A stretch of 64,000 nucleotides of DNA from contig VZDJ01000594.1 in the NCBI GenBank assembly GCA_008694505.1, forward strand, positions 11,244,026 through 11,308,025. Reading direction: 5' to 3'. Below, one piece after another: positions 1 through 14,000 of this stretch (position 1 is its first letter; the number at the start of each line of letters is the position of its first letter). The translations under genes and the position numbers were made by a program. Source of the DNA: Cyanoderma ruficeps. Its lineage: Eukaryota > Chordata > Aves > Passeriformes > Timaliidae. The notes beneath the pieces are model-generated. The model saw only the letters and a program-made list of their open reading frames with translations, made no database searches and was not told the origin of the DNA.

Positions 1-2929
1 GTTTCATTAAAAAAGCCCCCATAACTTGTCATGCTTAAAAATCAAACTTTGCTTTTAGGATACCAGTTTTTTCAGGTCTGAACTGAAAATAGATTCCAGT
101 CTGTAGTGTGTTTGAGCCAGATGATGAAATGAGAAAAATAACTTGCCCTTATGTCAAACATGTAAATGGCGGGTCCATCATACAGCTGGGTGAAAATAAT
201 AATTCAGACTTCCAGTGTAAGGTCTTAAAATGAGAAATTAAGAAAAAAATTCGTGAAGATATTTGTTTAAAATAAGTTATTAAAGTGAAAATTCCTTCTA
301 GAATATCCTTGGGATTTAATTATGTATTATTCAGGTCTCTTCCCCCAAGAGGGGAATGTAGATACCTCTATTGATGTTTGTTCAAACAAGAGCTGGATAC
401 TTCTAGTTTACTGCAGTACTTTTCTGTCTTAGTTGTTGATTGAAGCTTTTTCAATACCCAGTCTGTTGAATTATAGAGAGATATAGGTACATCTGATTTC
501 ACATGCCAAGCTGATATGAAAGTCTAACAATATTTGAGTTTGTTTAAAATAGATCTGACTGATTTTGCTTGTACAAACCTTTGGAATGTGTTGAGATAGA
601 ATGGTTAGCAGGATTGGAAATTAATTAGTTTTCAAAATAAAACAAGTTGCAAAATTGTAAAACTTTTCCTCTTGTACAAATGGCCTGTATTTTTATGTGG
701 TATTTGTTGAACTATGCATTGCTGCTTGGTTAATGAAGAAATTAAAACCAAAGCTGTTTGCTAGGAGTTTAATAATAGTATAAAATATGAAAGCAGGACT
801 CAGAGACCTAGTCCCTGTTTGTGTGATCAAAAGGCACTTTTTCTTAGTAGGGTCTCTGCTATTTAGCAAAGTATTATGATAGTAAAAGTTGCCAGAAATC
901 CATTTCGACTACATAAGGTGTGAAAAACTTGATTATGAATGAGTAAGCACACTCTGGTTGGCATGGAAATACAGAAGCTAATTTTGCACCAGTCATATTT
1001 TCATGCTGCAGTGGCTTGACTTATTAGCTGTTGCTTTCCCATTAGCTCCAAAATCCAACCTTCTCCCTCTGCGCTTCCAAAAATACTAAGTTGTACTTGC
1101 AGTAATAATGCAGTGAAAATGTATCTTGTTTGAACAGAGGTAACTCACCTTCCCACTTATATCCTTAGCCCATTGAAACCCAAGATTTTCAGATTACATA
1201 ACTCAGAGGGCTGGAAAGTAAACAGAAACAGGGTCCATATGATTTTTGTGGACAGGTTGTTTCTGAGAGCACACCCGAACTGCACTGATCTGGATGATCC
1301 TGTGCAGAATCAGTGGCTTGGGCATACAGAGGACACAGTGGAATCTGAGGCATAAATACATCTGGCCATAAACTGCGTCTGCACTTTTCCATTGAGGCAG
1401 GGTTGGGTACAAACTTGCAGAGGGAAAGACCTGATGTCTCTCCTAATTGGAAAGAAAATTAAATATTTTGGCTTCATGGTGTACCAAAAGAGCTAATTTC
1501 TCCTTTGCAAGAAGTATAAATAGTTGGACATACACTCTCAAGTAGGCATGTCTCAAGAATGCCCATCTGAGCATTTGACAAGTGGAATCAATACAGTTAA
1601 TGTTTAAGATGCTGTTAAAGCCTCCAAAAGATTTTATTTTCAGGGCATAATTACATGTCTGCCTTAATGTTTTACTACATTAACAGTGTAAGTCGAGTTT
1701 CTAAAGGTTGCCAATGACATGAATTACTATGAAACTGAGAGTCTCTGCAGTGACAGTGAGTATTTTAAACAAATGCAGTTTTCAAGAAATTAAAGCCTTT
1801 GACTCATATAGAAATGTCATGAATTTATGGATCTCTTAGGAAACTTAAATGATTTTGGTTTTTAAAAAAAATTGAATTATTGAAAATATAGAAGCCATCC
1901 CCTATTACTGCATGTGTCATGCAGCAATGAAGCTTTCCAGATGAAGTCTTACTCCCTTGAACTTCTCAGACCAGCAGTGTGAGAACATGCCTTCCTCTAA
2001 CATTCACTGAATTTGATACTTGGGGAGGAGGCAGGGAGCTGGCAGATTGGGCTGGAGGTAGGGGACTAGAAACCAAATAACACGATTCTGTTGAATGACT
2101 TGCATATGGCTTAGTGCATCTCTACAAGGTCTTACTGGAGTCAGTAGAGCTATATGATAGCACAAGTTGGCTGTTGTGATTATTCTTAGAGGATTAATGT
2201 TGTAGCTCTGCATTCAAACTGCTCTGCAGCTCCCCACATGTGCCTTGTACATACCACTTGGTAGGCAGGTCTAGCGATGGGGAAAGGCAATGCCATTTAA
2301 TACATTTTTCTCCTGTGAATTTTCTTGATTCTACAATCTGTTAATAAAATTAAAAAGAGTATTTTTGTGCTAATTGTCATTAAATCTTTCAAATTTCAGA
2401 GAAGGGGCCTGGAGTCTTTAGCAGATGGTTGAAAATGAAATGCACTTTGGGGGAAACAGAAGCTGTGCCAAATTTGGACCTTGAACAGAACTAGTCAAAT
2501 AAACAGAAGCGAGACACAGCAGGGATGGTTTGGAATAGGCTGTATTATGGCCAGAAAGCTTCAGGCTGTGAATGACCTAATCAACCTAAGCTCCAGACAT
2601 ATACCTAAATTAGCTTCCACTCTGCCAATCCTCATAGTACTCCATTTTTCTTTACTCAAACACCATCCTAACAGAACTGAGCTCTTTTAAAAAATGGAAG
2701 GCTATAACTCTCCATGCTTGTCCTCTTTTCGTTGTATTTGTCCTAATGCCTGTGTTCTTAATTTTGTCCTTTAGTTTTCCAATCTGTTTCCCTGACTCAA
2801 TTCTGGCAATTTTCATATGTTTGTTGAGTTTCCAAATGACCTGTTGTTCTATGAGAACAAGAAAAAAGAGTAATAGGAGCAAAGCTCCTCAGTGTTGAGG
2901 GGCTCTGGAAGGCTGTTCAGTTCCTACTT

Positions 2930-3015
2930 AACCAAGAGGATTTCTGTGTGACCTTGTCTGCTGCCTCATTTCCATCTCTGCAGTGTGGGGATAAAGTAAC
3001 GCACCCTGCCAGAGG
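2930..3015 (+). repeat. MIR-like SINE remnant
   Basis: The segment has the order seen in the MIR core: GTGTGACCTTG, then a short deletion, then TGCCTCATTTCC, ATCTCTGCA and GTGGGGATAAAG. In MIR these correspond to the gtgtgaccttgggcaa, tgcctcagtttcc and catctgtaaaatggggataa blocks. The copy is short and diverged, so the call rests on colinearity of several short blocks only. Confidence 0.4.
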
Positions 3016-4999
3016 ACGGGAAGCCATGCCTAATGTCATAGAAAGCACCATTCCAAAGGGGTCCCTTGCTGTCTGCATTTGCTACCCTGTGTGGCCCCTA
3101 CTGCACTTAGGACTGCTGTTTACAACTGGATTAGCAGACAAGCTTGGGCTCTGTTCATTTATCCAGACTTGGCTTGATTTGCTGTGTGCAGCCCACAGCC
3201 ATTGCCCCCTCGGACAGCGGCTGCAAAGCGTGTCCGTGAATGTCACACGGACGTGGGCTTGTTCTGGTGCAGGCAGGAAACTGAAATGGGATAACACGAC
3301 TCTGATCGTGCTTAAGCATTAGCCAGGGCAATGACAAAATGCTATAAACATCCTCCAGGTAATAGCTAAATAAAGGCTGCATTAATTCATGTTGGTCTCC
3401 AGTGTTTGAAGAATGGTTCAGCGTGAAAATTGAATGGTGACGGCTTGTGTGTCACTGTGGAGTGAATTTGATTAACAAATTGATCTAGCTTTATAGAAAA
3501 AAATACTATATTGTATATGTATATATGTTATATATACTAAACACACATCTTTATAAAACTTCTGAACTTGACAGTTTCCATTCATAAATCCTACTCTCAT
3601 GGCCTTTGGATCAGTCACTGCTTTGTACCAATAGACATGACTTTTCAAAAACTTCTTGTGAAAAGTAGGTTACCTTTGAGAGTAGGAGTGGCTCTTTAGG
3701 GGGTTTGATGGGGGCACATAAATAGTCACTTGATTTATGAGACATTATTGCTCTGGAATTCAAGAGAACAGGAATTAACCTGGTGTAGTAGATGTTGGTT
3801 TGCATTGCCTGCGGTGGTGTTCCTAAATTCTGCTACATTATCACGGTTTTAGCGTGAGTTTAGTGGTTCACACAGAGAGATGCAGGGGATCATGTAATTT
3901 GCCTTTGTCATTCTGGTTTCAAGTGACCACAGTTGTAATGATTTACTGGAATTCTAATTCCCTTAACAATTAGTAGGCACACTGTAGCCCACTGGGTTTT
4001 ATTCAGAGCTCATTGAAGCTAATGGAGGGGAAAAAAATCCCTTTGACCTCATTTGGCATTGGCTCAAGCTCTTTGCAGTTGAAGCTGATGGCTTCATCAA
4101 AATCCACTTAACCTTCCAGGGATGAGCGTGTGACAGGGACTGGTCGTCAGGTCATTCTGGAGCTCCACGGGTCTGCTGGGAGGGGCTTTTATACTTTTCC
4201 CTCATTATTCCCCTTATTACCACGTGGGTGAAAGGAGCAATTTCAGCAGTAGCAGAGGCCAGTGTGACGTCTTACTTGGTGTCTAATAAGGTGGTCTGAC
4301 CTCAGCTTGTTTGGGTAACCCAGGATTCATACAGTTAAAAATAAGTGTAACAGAAGATATGCCTTAGAATTAACATTCTGATATGTTTGTTTTCCTTGTT
4401 TTCACAATTTGAAACATACTGAGGTTAAAAAGCAACTTATATGCTTCCCTTCCACTCCATTATTTGATCATATCCCTCAATCTTTCCATGTTTTAGGTGT
4501 GCCTTTTCAATGAACAAAGCTAGACAAATCAATACCTAATGTAAGCAACTATACTTTTTCCTCATGTTGGTTTGGAACTGGTTTCTATTTCAAGAAAAAA
4601 GAAAACAAATAGGACTAATATAGATGAAAAGAAAAAAATTATCAGCCATCCTTAGTTCTTCCTCAAAAATGTGACAAATTCCACACAATCATCTCTTTAA
4701 TGCTCTGCATTATCATATAAAGACAAATTTAGCGATGCTATTATCATATTAAAGTTTTTTCTTCTGTCCTGAAAAAATAACTTATCTGAAGTTCACCTGA
4801 TTCCATTCAGCTCAGCAGGACACGGAAGGTTTTCACAGAGTTTCTCCAAGTTAAAGCCTTTCAGGACACCACAAAAACTTTGTTATTCCAGAATACCATG
4901 TTTTGTTGTATGAAAGGATAGACTTATTGAATTTACAAACTCAAGTGTGTTTCACTGCCCCTAAGGATTAGGAAAGAACCTTACTAAGAAAAATGGGAA

Positions 5000-5092
5000 T
5001 CTGATCCTGGTCTTGGGCAAGCTGCTGTAGGGAACCCTGTGTGGTCTCCTGGGCTCCCTCCCAACCTCAGTCCCTCTTTGATTCTGAGTTTC
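5000..5092 (+). repeat. CR1 LINE 3' end fragment
   Basis: The fragment shows the 3' terminal pattern of avian CR1 in the sense direction: TCTTGGGCAAGCTGCTGTAGG, a diverged middle, then CCTCCCAACCTCAGTCCCTC and TTTGATTCTGAG. This follows the consensus order of a 'gggcarcctgctctagg' block, 'cttccaacctca' and a terminal 'attctgtg' repeat. The copy is heavily 5' truncated, as is usual for CR1. Confidence 0.6.
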
Positions 5093-8000
5093 ATGAGTGA
5101 TCCTCTTCAATGGCAAGGAAAGCAGTCAGATCTGCTTGTTGTCTCCTCCAGGGCAAAACTGAAGGGAAAAACCTCTTTCACCTTTTCATTGGGCTAATGT
5201 GCTGGGTCATGATGCTGCAAGTAACTGCTTGTGACATAACCAGGCTCTGCATTTCTTGTGTTGGTGGCGTTGGCCATGGATCTTCTGAAAGCATATTCCT
5301 GTCCCTTTGATTAGTGCTAGCAGCAGGGAAAGCTGTTCCCACCACTGAGGGATATGTTTTCAAAGCAATGTGTAGGGCTTTGGAATGTGACACCATTAAA
5401 TGTTAACGTACATTTTCAAATAAGGAGCCTCAAGGCTAGAGGTAACTCTTTGATCTTTAAAAAGCCCGTCACATAGAAGAGAGAGTTTGAATGTATACTT
5501 ACATCTGCAAACACTTGCAGGTAATTAGATTTTAGTTTCGGGGCTGCAGGTCTTTGCAGAAATTATTCAAATTTCAAAAGGCTCAAAATAAACATCAATT
5601 TCTATTTATCTCAAGGGATTGAGAGGGGCATAAAACAAACCTTTAATGGCTTGAGCCATTGCTTTGTTGAAGAGATAAAACCTGTGGGAGTTTGTATATT
5701 AAAATGGGATGTGAACCAGCAGAAAACCCAGCAGGATCTGAATTTGATTTAAAGTGAGTAAGAAAGTACACAGCTGAGCTTTCCTCTGTTGTTTAAAAGA
5801 TTATTACCCTAATATATACAGTTGCTTTGTTTTTAAAAAAGTATGTCTGGATTGAGCCATAATTACATGTGAAAGCATTTGAGCTAGTCATTCAGTATTG
5901 AAGGAATTGGATCTGTCTAAACAAAATGACAGGCAATTAGGGAGCATGGAGGAGTTGTCTGTTTGCCATATCTGAAAATAAAGTTATCAAATTATTACCC
6001 AAATTGTTCCACATCTGACAACTGTATCTAGAAAGGCTTCTTACGGTAACTTTGCAAAGATGGCTCAGTTTTGTATACTGTTCGTAACAGGGAACAATGA
6101 AACATAGAGTTTGGTTGGTTTGATTTTTTTTCTTTAATTGAGACTTTTATATTTTTGTTTGCAAAGTTCCTCACAAACTACTGATAGAAAGTGAACCTTT
6201 TTCCTTGTTGGATGAAAAATGGCCTCTTTAGACCAAACAAAAGGTAGCTGACTGCTAGAGTTTTGCTGGCATTCAAACTGATACATTAATCAATACTTTA
6301 AATCAAAACTGCCATCTTGTTGAATGTTGCCATTTTGGTTTTTTAGTTGCTTGAATTTTCATTTTTTTGTTTTTTTTTTAAATGAAGAATGCCTGGTTTT
6401 GTTTACTCCCGTGTGGAAGAAATACTGCACTGCAATCCCTAGTGTATTTTATAGCTGTTATTTATTGATTCTGTTATTAATGTATGTGAACTTGCTGCAA
6501 AACAAGTTCTGCATAATCCTCATGTCGACAGTCCTACTTGTTCTGGGTATGTCCTTTTCCCTTCTTTTTCTCTTACTCTGTATTCACATAGATTATGAGA
6601 GTTTTCTCCTCCACCTCCAGTGTTCTGTGATAAATCCAGGAATTACTGTCTGTCTCTGAAAATAATTCAGAAAACACTAGAAGGGTTCAAATTATCGTGA
6701 TAATTAGCAGATATGTTTTGCAGAGGGTTAGGAAATACCTTCCACTTCAAAGAAAATACAATAACAGAGATGCTGAAGTGGGACTGAGTTATGGGCCAGA
6801 ATTACAGTGATGTAAAGGCTGAGGACTGTGGTCATACCGTGCCAAGACTCTTGTTCAGAGCATGAGATTAAAGCCTAAGCTTGCATAAATTTTTAATGAA
6901 GACTGTAGCATCAATATAGTCTCAAATACTGATTCTCAACATAATCATGGGTAGTTAGAAAAGTTAGTGTATAAAGTGCTTGTTTGCTATCGTGTTAAAT
7001 CTAAGAGATCTGTATGTTTCTTTATTCATGTATCAGTAAAAATGCCACTGTGACTGATGAAGAGAGAACACAGCGCCCTACGAAATGCCTGGAAGAAAAT
7101 TTTCATCTTTAAACTGACATCAAAGCTGCATTCACCTTGCTTCAGAATGGGAATTTTGAACTTTTTTCAATCCTGTCCCTTATCTAAACCATTAACTTAT
7201 ATAGAAGAGTCTTAAAATTGGTGTTTCGGGGCTAAATAAGGCGTTTTTGTTGGAGGTTATTGAGACATGAAATGATTACTTATCATCCCTTGAAATGACA
7301 TTACATTTAAATGCAATGGTACATGGGCACTTACTGCTACCTTCATCTCTGTTAATCCTTGCTCACAGCCTGCAAATTGAACATTCTCTCAGCCTTATGG
7401 GATGCACTGAAATTCTCAGAGATATAATTGGTTTTCAGTGTGCCATCCTGCATGTTGTACAATTTGAAGAGACTCTCTTCCAAACTGAAAACATTAAGTG
7501 AACCCCTCCAAACAGAACAGGTTTAGTGAATCCTATGCTGTGTATTCTTTCCTCTTTAATCAGTTTTATCCCTGAGTTCACCAAAGATTCAAAGAGAAAA
7601 TAAAAATTGAATTAATTTTATCATGATTGATTTGAAAATTCACGGGACAACCTCTTGGTTATTGATGGCTTTTAAATTGCTGTGCATTGTTAGCTGGGCA
7701 TGCCTGTGAAATTCATCAGCATTCCACAATCTGCCTGTTATTTGCTTACAGATAGCAGCTCTAAATTTAGATGTGCACAATAGGACCTTACTAGACAAAG
7801 TTATGGCATTGTCTGAAAGTCTTTGCAAGGTCTGTCTGTATAAATGAGCCCTTTTCCATAGAGGTCTATAGGAACCAGAGCAGAAAAATCTTTAGGAAGG
7901 CAAAAGCTGTGGCCTGATTGAGATTCCCACATGATGGATGTTGTCTAACCTCATTGCTCTTCTGAAGCAATGGTTGGGTTAAAAAGAGAGAGAATGGGAA

Positions 8001-8484
8001 TGAGGCAATCACACGCATGCAGATACTCCTGGATCTTGCTCCAAGGTGGGGGTAAACTTTGTGACTTCAGAGAAACTGGGAATATGTGAACTATGGTACT
8101 GGGGAAGCAGGCCCAGACAAGAACTTACAAAGGGCTGATTCTTCCACAGTTTTCCTTCTTGCGTTCATCCGTGAATTTATGAAAATCGTATGACTCCCCA
8201 AAAGCAAGCCTATCATGGTAACTGGATTCTTCTTTTCCTCTCTAAGGCACCCCAGCTAACACTGTGCATCTCTACAAAGGCAGCAGAGTCTTTAGCTGCA
8301 GGTCTGATCTTAGGTGTCCGTGGTCGCAGGAGTGATAGTGATAAGCAGTTGGTGTTGAGGTGCTCCACTGAAGTTTGCGGCAGTGCAGCCACAAGCGCAC
8401 CAAATTGGAAGGTAACTCAAAATGTGGAGAATAGCATAGATGTCCATATGTATGGCGGATTCCTCGGCTGGGAGAGGTGGGAGA

Positions 8485-8857
8485 AAAGCCTGGGGAAAAG
8501 AAGATTCAGGGGAGTCCTTATCACTAACTACAGCTACCTGAAAGTGGGTTGCAGCCAGGTGGGGATCAGCCTCTCCCAGGAAACCAGTAACATGACAAGA
8601 AGAAATGGCCTCAGGCTGTGTCAGGGGAGGTTCAGGGACATTAGGAAGAATTTCTTTACTGACAGGGTGGTTAAGCATTGACATGGGCTGCCCAGGGAGG
8701 TGGTGGAGTCATCCTCCCTGGAAATGTTCCAGAAATGACTGGACATGGGCACTGCTCTGGCTTCCTTGATGTGATGTTTAGTCAAAGGTTCGACTCTGTG
8801 CTCATGGAGGTCTTCTTCAACCTGAATGATTCTGTGATGCTGTTCTGTGATTCTAAG
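8485..8857 (+). repeat. CR1 LINE, 3' end with ORF2 C-terminus
   Basis: This is a 5'-truncated CR1 in sense orientation. It begins near the block encoding R-G-x-L-I-x-x-Y-x-Y-L-K and runs through the conserved C-terminal reverse-transcriptase-ORF residues ([18 protein letters not shown]), then GGCTGCCCAGGGAGGTGGTGG and CATCCTCCCTGGAAATGTTC. It ends in the diagnostic tail CAACCTGAATGATTCTGTGA with a second ATTCT-type repeat. The open frame at 8190-8681 includes this LINE coding remnant and is not a host gene. Moderate divergence from consensus suggests an old insertion. Confidence 0.85.
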
Positions 8858-11057
8858 TGGTCAGAGCTATGTTTCTGTCTTATTTGGCTGAACATTAAGT
8901 AGTAGAAGATGTAATGGCCCTACTTAAATAATTGAAACAATTCTTTTTCCAAATTTTACTAGAAAATGGATAATTTTTTAAATAGTTATCTGAAATGGTA
9001 ATTTTCTCCCACCTTCAAATAAAGTGCTTGTGTTTCCCAAACCAGTTTTCATCTTCTAGTCATCATGATAACCTATATGCTCCTGCTTTTGTGCAGAATT
9101 TTTTCTTATTTCTCTCCTGCTTGTTTGTTTGGGTTTTTCCTCAATAAACCCTATTCTCAGTGAAACAGGTATTTATATTCCACTTAAAAAACTATATTTG
9201 GAGAACTTAGAAAAACTGCTTCACCAATGAATTCCTGAACAATTTTAACACTGAGTAACATCAGCAGGAAATCTGCCGTACCCCCTCTGCATTTTAATTT
9301 TCTGTAGGTGAATGCCTATAGAACTCAGTCCAGCTGGGTCTGATCATTCCTGTGTTTTTCTTCTAATAATGATCCTGGCAGTCTTGCTGATGGGTGCACA
9401 GACATTACCATTTTTTCCTGCAAATTGAGTGTTGTTTTATTTTATTATGGTATGTTAAGGCAAATGCTATTCTGTTTTTCAGAATCCATGGCTTAATCGG
9501 TGGCACTCTGAACCCCTCCAGGGATGGCCTCTGGTGTACAGAGCATGCCTTTAGCAAGGTCTGGTGATTTTGAAAGGCATCAAGTTTCTCTTTTTGTGAG
9601 CTCTTCTAAAACTTCTGGAATGCTAAAAGACAGTGTTGATCTCTGGTATATATAAACTTTAAAACTTTGTTTGAAACACATGAGTAACAAGTCTCATCTA
9701 GGCCAAGATAAAAAGAATGCTTGTGATGATGTGATGCTGTGTGGCCAGAGAAAAGGACCTCCATGTTCTTAGATTTTTGTTTTCATAATGTAGCAAAAAC
9801 TGCCCTGTGCTGACAAAGTCAGCCTGTGTTTTCCTGTACAGAAAGGTAATCTCAGGATACATTTCCCTACCATGGTGTGAGGGGATTTATACTGTCTCTT
9901 CCCTAAAGTATGTTAAAAGTCAAAAGGGCAGACTTCAGGTATAAAATTCGCTTCGTCTGTTGTGTCAGCTTTGTAGGTTTCTGCTCTCAGGTCAAAGATC
10001 AAAGCACTCTTACATTAACAGGATATCAGAAATGTGGAGAGGCAAATAGGCACAAGAAGCATTATATTCTGTGAGGAAAGTGGTAAGAATCTCTGGCAAC
10101 TGCTGTCACACCTGCTGAGAGTAAATCATGGCTTTAGACAATAATATGCTTTTGGAGGTTTTTCATTGAAATATAAATGTTGGAAGGCTGAGTCAGCACG
10201 TCCTTTTCTTGCAGACCTTTTTTGTTTTCCATATAGAGCAATTTCAGTAATTTCTGAGTGCCAAAAATGGATTTCTGTGATGGATTTGCTGTTCACTGAC
10301 TACAGCTCATTCCTGTCTGACGACAAGCCTCTGATCTAATGGATAGCGTGTAGGATAAGATAAAGTGATGGTACCTTCATTTTGTAGCTGTAGACATGAC
10401 TCACCTAAATGACATGGACTATGACAGAGCTGAAGTCAGAGAACATTTCTTCCTTTAACTTCAGATCATTCTTCTTTAACTATATTTTGTTGGTAATTGG
10501 CTTAGTCTGATGTTCTTTCACCCTCTCAAAACAAGAATTGCTTCTGCATATTAGTTTACAGGAACTGCACTGATGACTATTTGAAATTCATAGTTTGAGC
10601 CCTGTTGCTCTGTTCCTCAAATGCAATTCTACTTCATTATTGTGAGTAGAAGTTACATAGCAGACATGCTTGTTTCAGTCAAAAAATAAGACCCAGTATT
10701 GAATCAGTTTTATGAGAGCCCCTGGAGTCATTCAAAATCAGACTTGACCACTTTTTGTGAAACAAGGTTATATGTGCACACTGTATCATAAAAGAGACTC
10801 TATAAATGCACTGATTGAGTAATACTTTTATGTCTTTACAGGCATATGAAAGAACACTTATGTAATTTGCAGTTGCTTAGGAAGAGCTCATGATTAGCTT
10901 AACTATTGACGTTTATTTGCAGTATAGCACAAAAAGAAAAAGGAACATTGTGTTGTTAAGTACTTTCTCTAGTGTCTTATATCTTGAAAAATATGCCATG
11001 CGTTTCAGCTAACAGATGGAGTTCACAGCTGTGCATGTACGTGTAGCCCATCTCTAG

Positions 11058-11086
11058 GAAGAAAAAAAAAAAGGAAAAAAGAAGGA
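11058..11086. repeat. A-rich purine tract
   Basis: An A-run interrupted by G, followed about 30 bases later by a T-rich tract. It is simple sequence in intron 1 with no recognisable retrotransposon upstream. Confidence 0.8.
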
Positions 11087-14000
11087 TTTTCTTTTTACGG
11101 AAAAAGCAGGTTGTTTTGGGTTTATTTTATTTTTTTTTCTCGTCATGTTTTCAAGCATCATTTACTAAGGTCGTTAAATTGGTAGTAGAATCTAGTTGTA
11201 GGTGGTAGTTGCCGTGAGAGGCTTTTTGTAGGGACTATTGATATAAGAATAAAAATCTCCCAATCTCTTCCAAATCTGTAGCCATACTCCATGTTACTGC
11301 ATTTCCTGTGTCTTTTGTGTATGTATCATTTTTACCCCTCACACAATCTCCTCTTTTTCCTATGCACACGTATCTCATTGGACTATAACTGAAGGTTAAT
11401 TTCCACAGTAAGTCCAAGTATGTATTTTTTGCCTTCTCAAAGGAGAGTTGTACCTACAGAAGGCAGGAGAAAAACAGATGAAGTGAAAGGCATTAGTGGT
11501 CACTCCTGAGGACTGTTAAGAGGCATGGTACAAAAAGCATGGTTTACATCTTTAAAACAAAGTATGCCATTAAGTGGGTAATGCTAAGAGGAATTTTATC
11601 TAGCCTATAAATACCAGTGAATCTTTTCAACTTCAAATCCCAGTACAGAGACAATTTACAATTGTAATCAAAATGATGCACACAATTTAACTTCAGTACC
11701 ATCTGTAACTCTGCTGGTATTTTAATAATGAATAAAATTATATCTTGGCAACAAAAGTCTCACTGAAATAATATACCTTTAATTTCCAAGTGAGACCTCT
11801 TAAGACTAAGCTACGACGCCTCTGGTTTACCCTGACATCTCCTTCATGTTTATTATAAAATGGACCTATCTGTATTTAAATAGCTATCAGTGTGCAAAAG
11901 GTCTGTGATTCCGTGAAGCCTTTCTAAAAGTCCCTTTGAAATTCGGGGATTGTGGTTCAGGCAGGAATTTGCAGAGCTGATCACAAGCACTCCTGCCCTC
12001 ACTGCATCTCTTGCATCTGCCTCAGCAGAGATGTATGAGCAAGGTCTGTTGCAGGAGCTCTTTGGTGATGTGCCAGGCCCTGTGTTCTTGAAGCAGAGCA
12101 CCTACAGGAGGCACCTTCCCTTCAAATGCCTTTGTTACTATGGGATAGAGCAGGAGGCATGATAGTTACCCTCTTCTGAATTTTTCTTTTTGACTCCATC
12201 ATGGGGCCTAACTACACCATCGTCTGGGTTATAATTCTCTCCTTTTTCATCTTCAATTTTTGTATTTTGAAGAGATAGAGGCTGTTTTGGCTCTGTTAAT
12301 AGTTTGCATGCTATGTCCTGTCCCCCACCCTTCCCTCAGTTTCATCATTGGATGACACCAGTCCCATGTTCCTACTCTGAGTGCTGCTTTCATGGTATTT
12401 ATAATTATTTTGTGACACTTATGGTTGCTAATAGAGTAGCTGCAGCATAGATCTGAGTCTTGACAAAAACTTTGCATTGATGGTGTTACAAGATTGTTGG
12501 TGTAAGTACCAGTATAAGTAATTACTTACTATAATGATAGGAGATTTTGACAAACAATATACTACCACATAAAAAAATTACAGATTTTGCAGTATTTTCT
12601 GCACATTTGTCTTGGTGAAGGTACAGAAGTACCAAAATCAGCAGTACCTCATCAGTTAGAGGCTGATGTTTGGAAAATCTGTGGAGCCCAGGGACTGAAG
12701 ATGTTTCACTGATGGTGTTCTCTTTATCAAACCTTTTGTTCAGGAGATGTTAGTGACCTTTCTGGATGGCCTTCACAAGTGGAAATCAATGTGTTTTGTC
12801 CCAGTGACTCTTCAGGTGAACCAGGGAAATAGGAGGAGCAGGACAGTTGTGTTAGCACATCTCAGTTTGGGCCTGTAATGACCCTGCCTGTGTTCCAGGG
12901 ATTGATCCTCTTCAGAGGACCTGCTCTAAGGAGCATTAGTGTGACCACGATGACTTTCTGGGGTTTGTCATTTTCTAAATATCTTCAGTGCCCACTAATC
13001 AGAAAGTTTCTAAATTTGTACCAATTGCTGCTGATGAAGGCTGTCTCAGCCTTGAAGAAGGTTAGAAACTGGATCATGCCAAGTATTACAACACCAGTGT
13101 GAAATTTGTACTGGGGAAGCTAGTAAAGTTAGTTTGAATCCCTGATTTCTGTGCAAACTCTGTTTTGGTAATATGTTAGCTGTATTTGAGAAACCTGCTG
13201 TTCTTCAGGAGCATTTGAAATACTATGTTTCTAGGACTTGGATATGTATTTTTCAGTTATTTTTTTATACCTGTCACAGATGTTGTAGGCCTTCACAAAA
13301 TGCAGAGCTTAATCAGGTATTTGGGCAAAAGGCCATCTCTGAAATTCCATTTTGTGTACTATTAGCTAAAGCTTGTATTATCTGGAATGTTTCAAAGAAG
13401 CCTAAGAGTTAGCATCTAAATGTCACTTGAATGATTTTGAACTGATAACATTTATATTTGTGGGATTGTCCAAAGAATTCTGTAAAAATATTAAAATGCA
13501 TGGGCAGAGAGGGAGAAGATATTTCCTTGTTTTTGTTTGGAGAGTAATTAAAGCTACAAGAAAATAATCAAAAACAATCCATAAAGCAACTTCATAGTAT
13601 GAAAATAAAAAGATAATAGAATAACTTCTCCTATTTTTTTGTTATTTTTATCATTACTTTCTAAAAACCATTAATGAATAAAAGCCAGAAAATTGAAGCT
13701 GATATATGTAACTATTTTTGTTAATTCCAAAAGCAAGACTGCTTGTGAAAGTTCTGTTAACACTCATGACACTGTAAATGCTTTTGGCAACTGCTTGTTT
13801 TTCAGAAGTTTGAATATTCAAAGTCAGGTTAAAAGGGTCAACCCTTTTCTCAAATGCAAATCAACATCTGTATTGTTGTGTGGTTTGCATAAAAAGTTGG
13901 CTTATAGGTACAATTAGACCCTCTTTTTCATTATTTCTTTGCTAATTATCCTGTCAAGGAAAACATAGGAGAAAACAACCGAACAACTGGCTAGTAAATG

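Noticed and set aside
2948..3322. 124-codon plus-strand frame
   Set aside because: It begins in a MIR-like remnant and continues into unassigned sequence with Cys-rich but unrecognisable translation. I see no exon borders that fit the host gene.
6324..6659. 111-codon hydrophobic frame that looks like a membrane protein
   Set aside because: The hydrophobicity is an effect of T-rich DNA (Phe and Leu codons). There is no family motif.
8190..8681. 163-codon plus-strand frame
   Set aside because: Its second half is the C-terminal part of CR1 ORF2, and its first half has no similarity. It is a repeat remnant, not a gene.
11881..12162. Possible CR1 tail or exon near an open frame of 70 codons
   Set aside because: Only a short TCTGTGATTCCGTG word resembles CR1, and the following sequence does not fit either orientation of the consensus.
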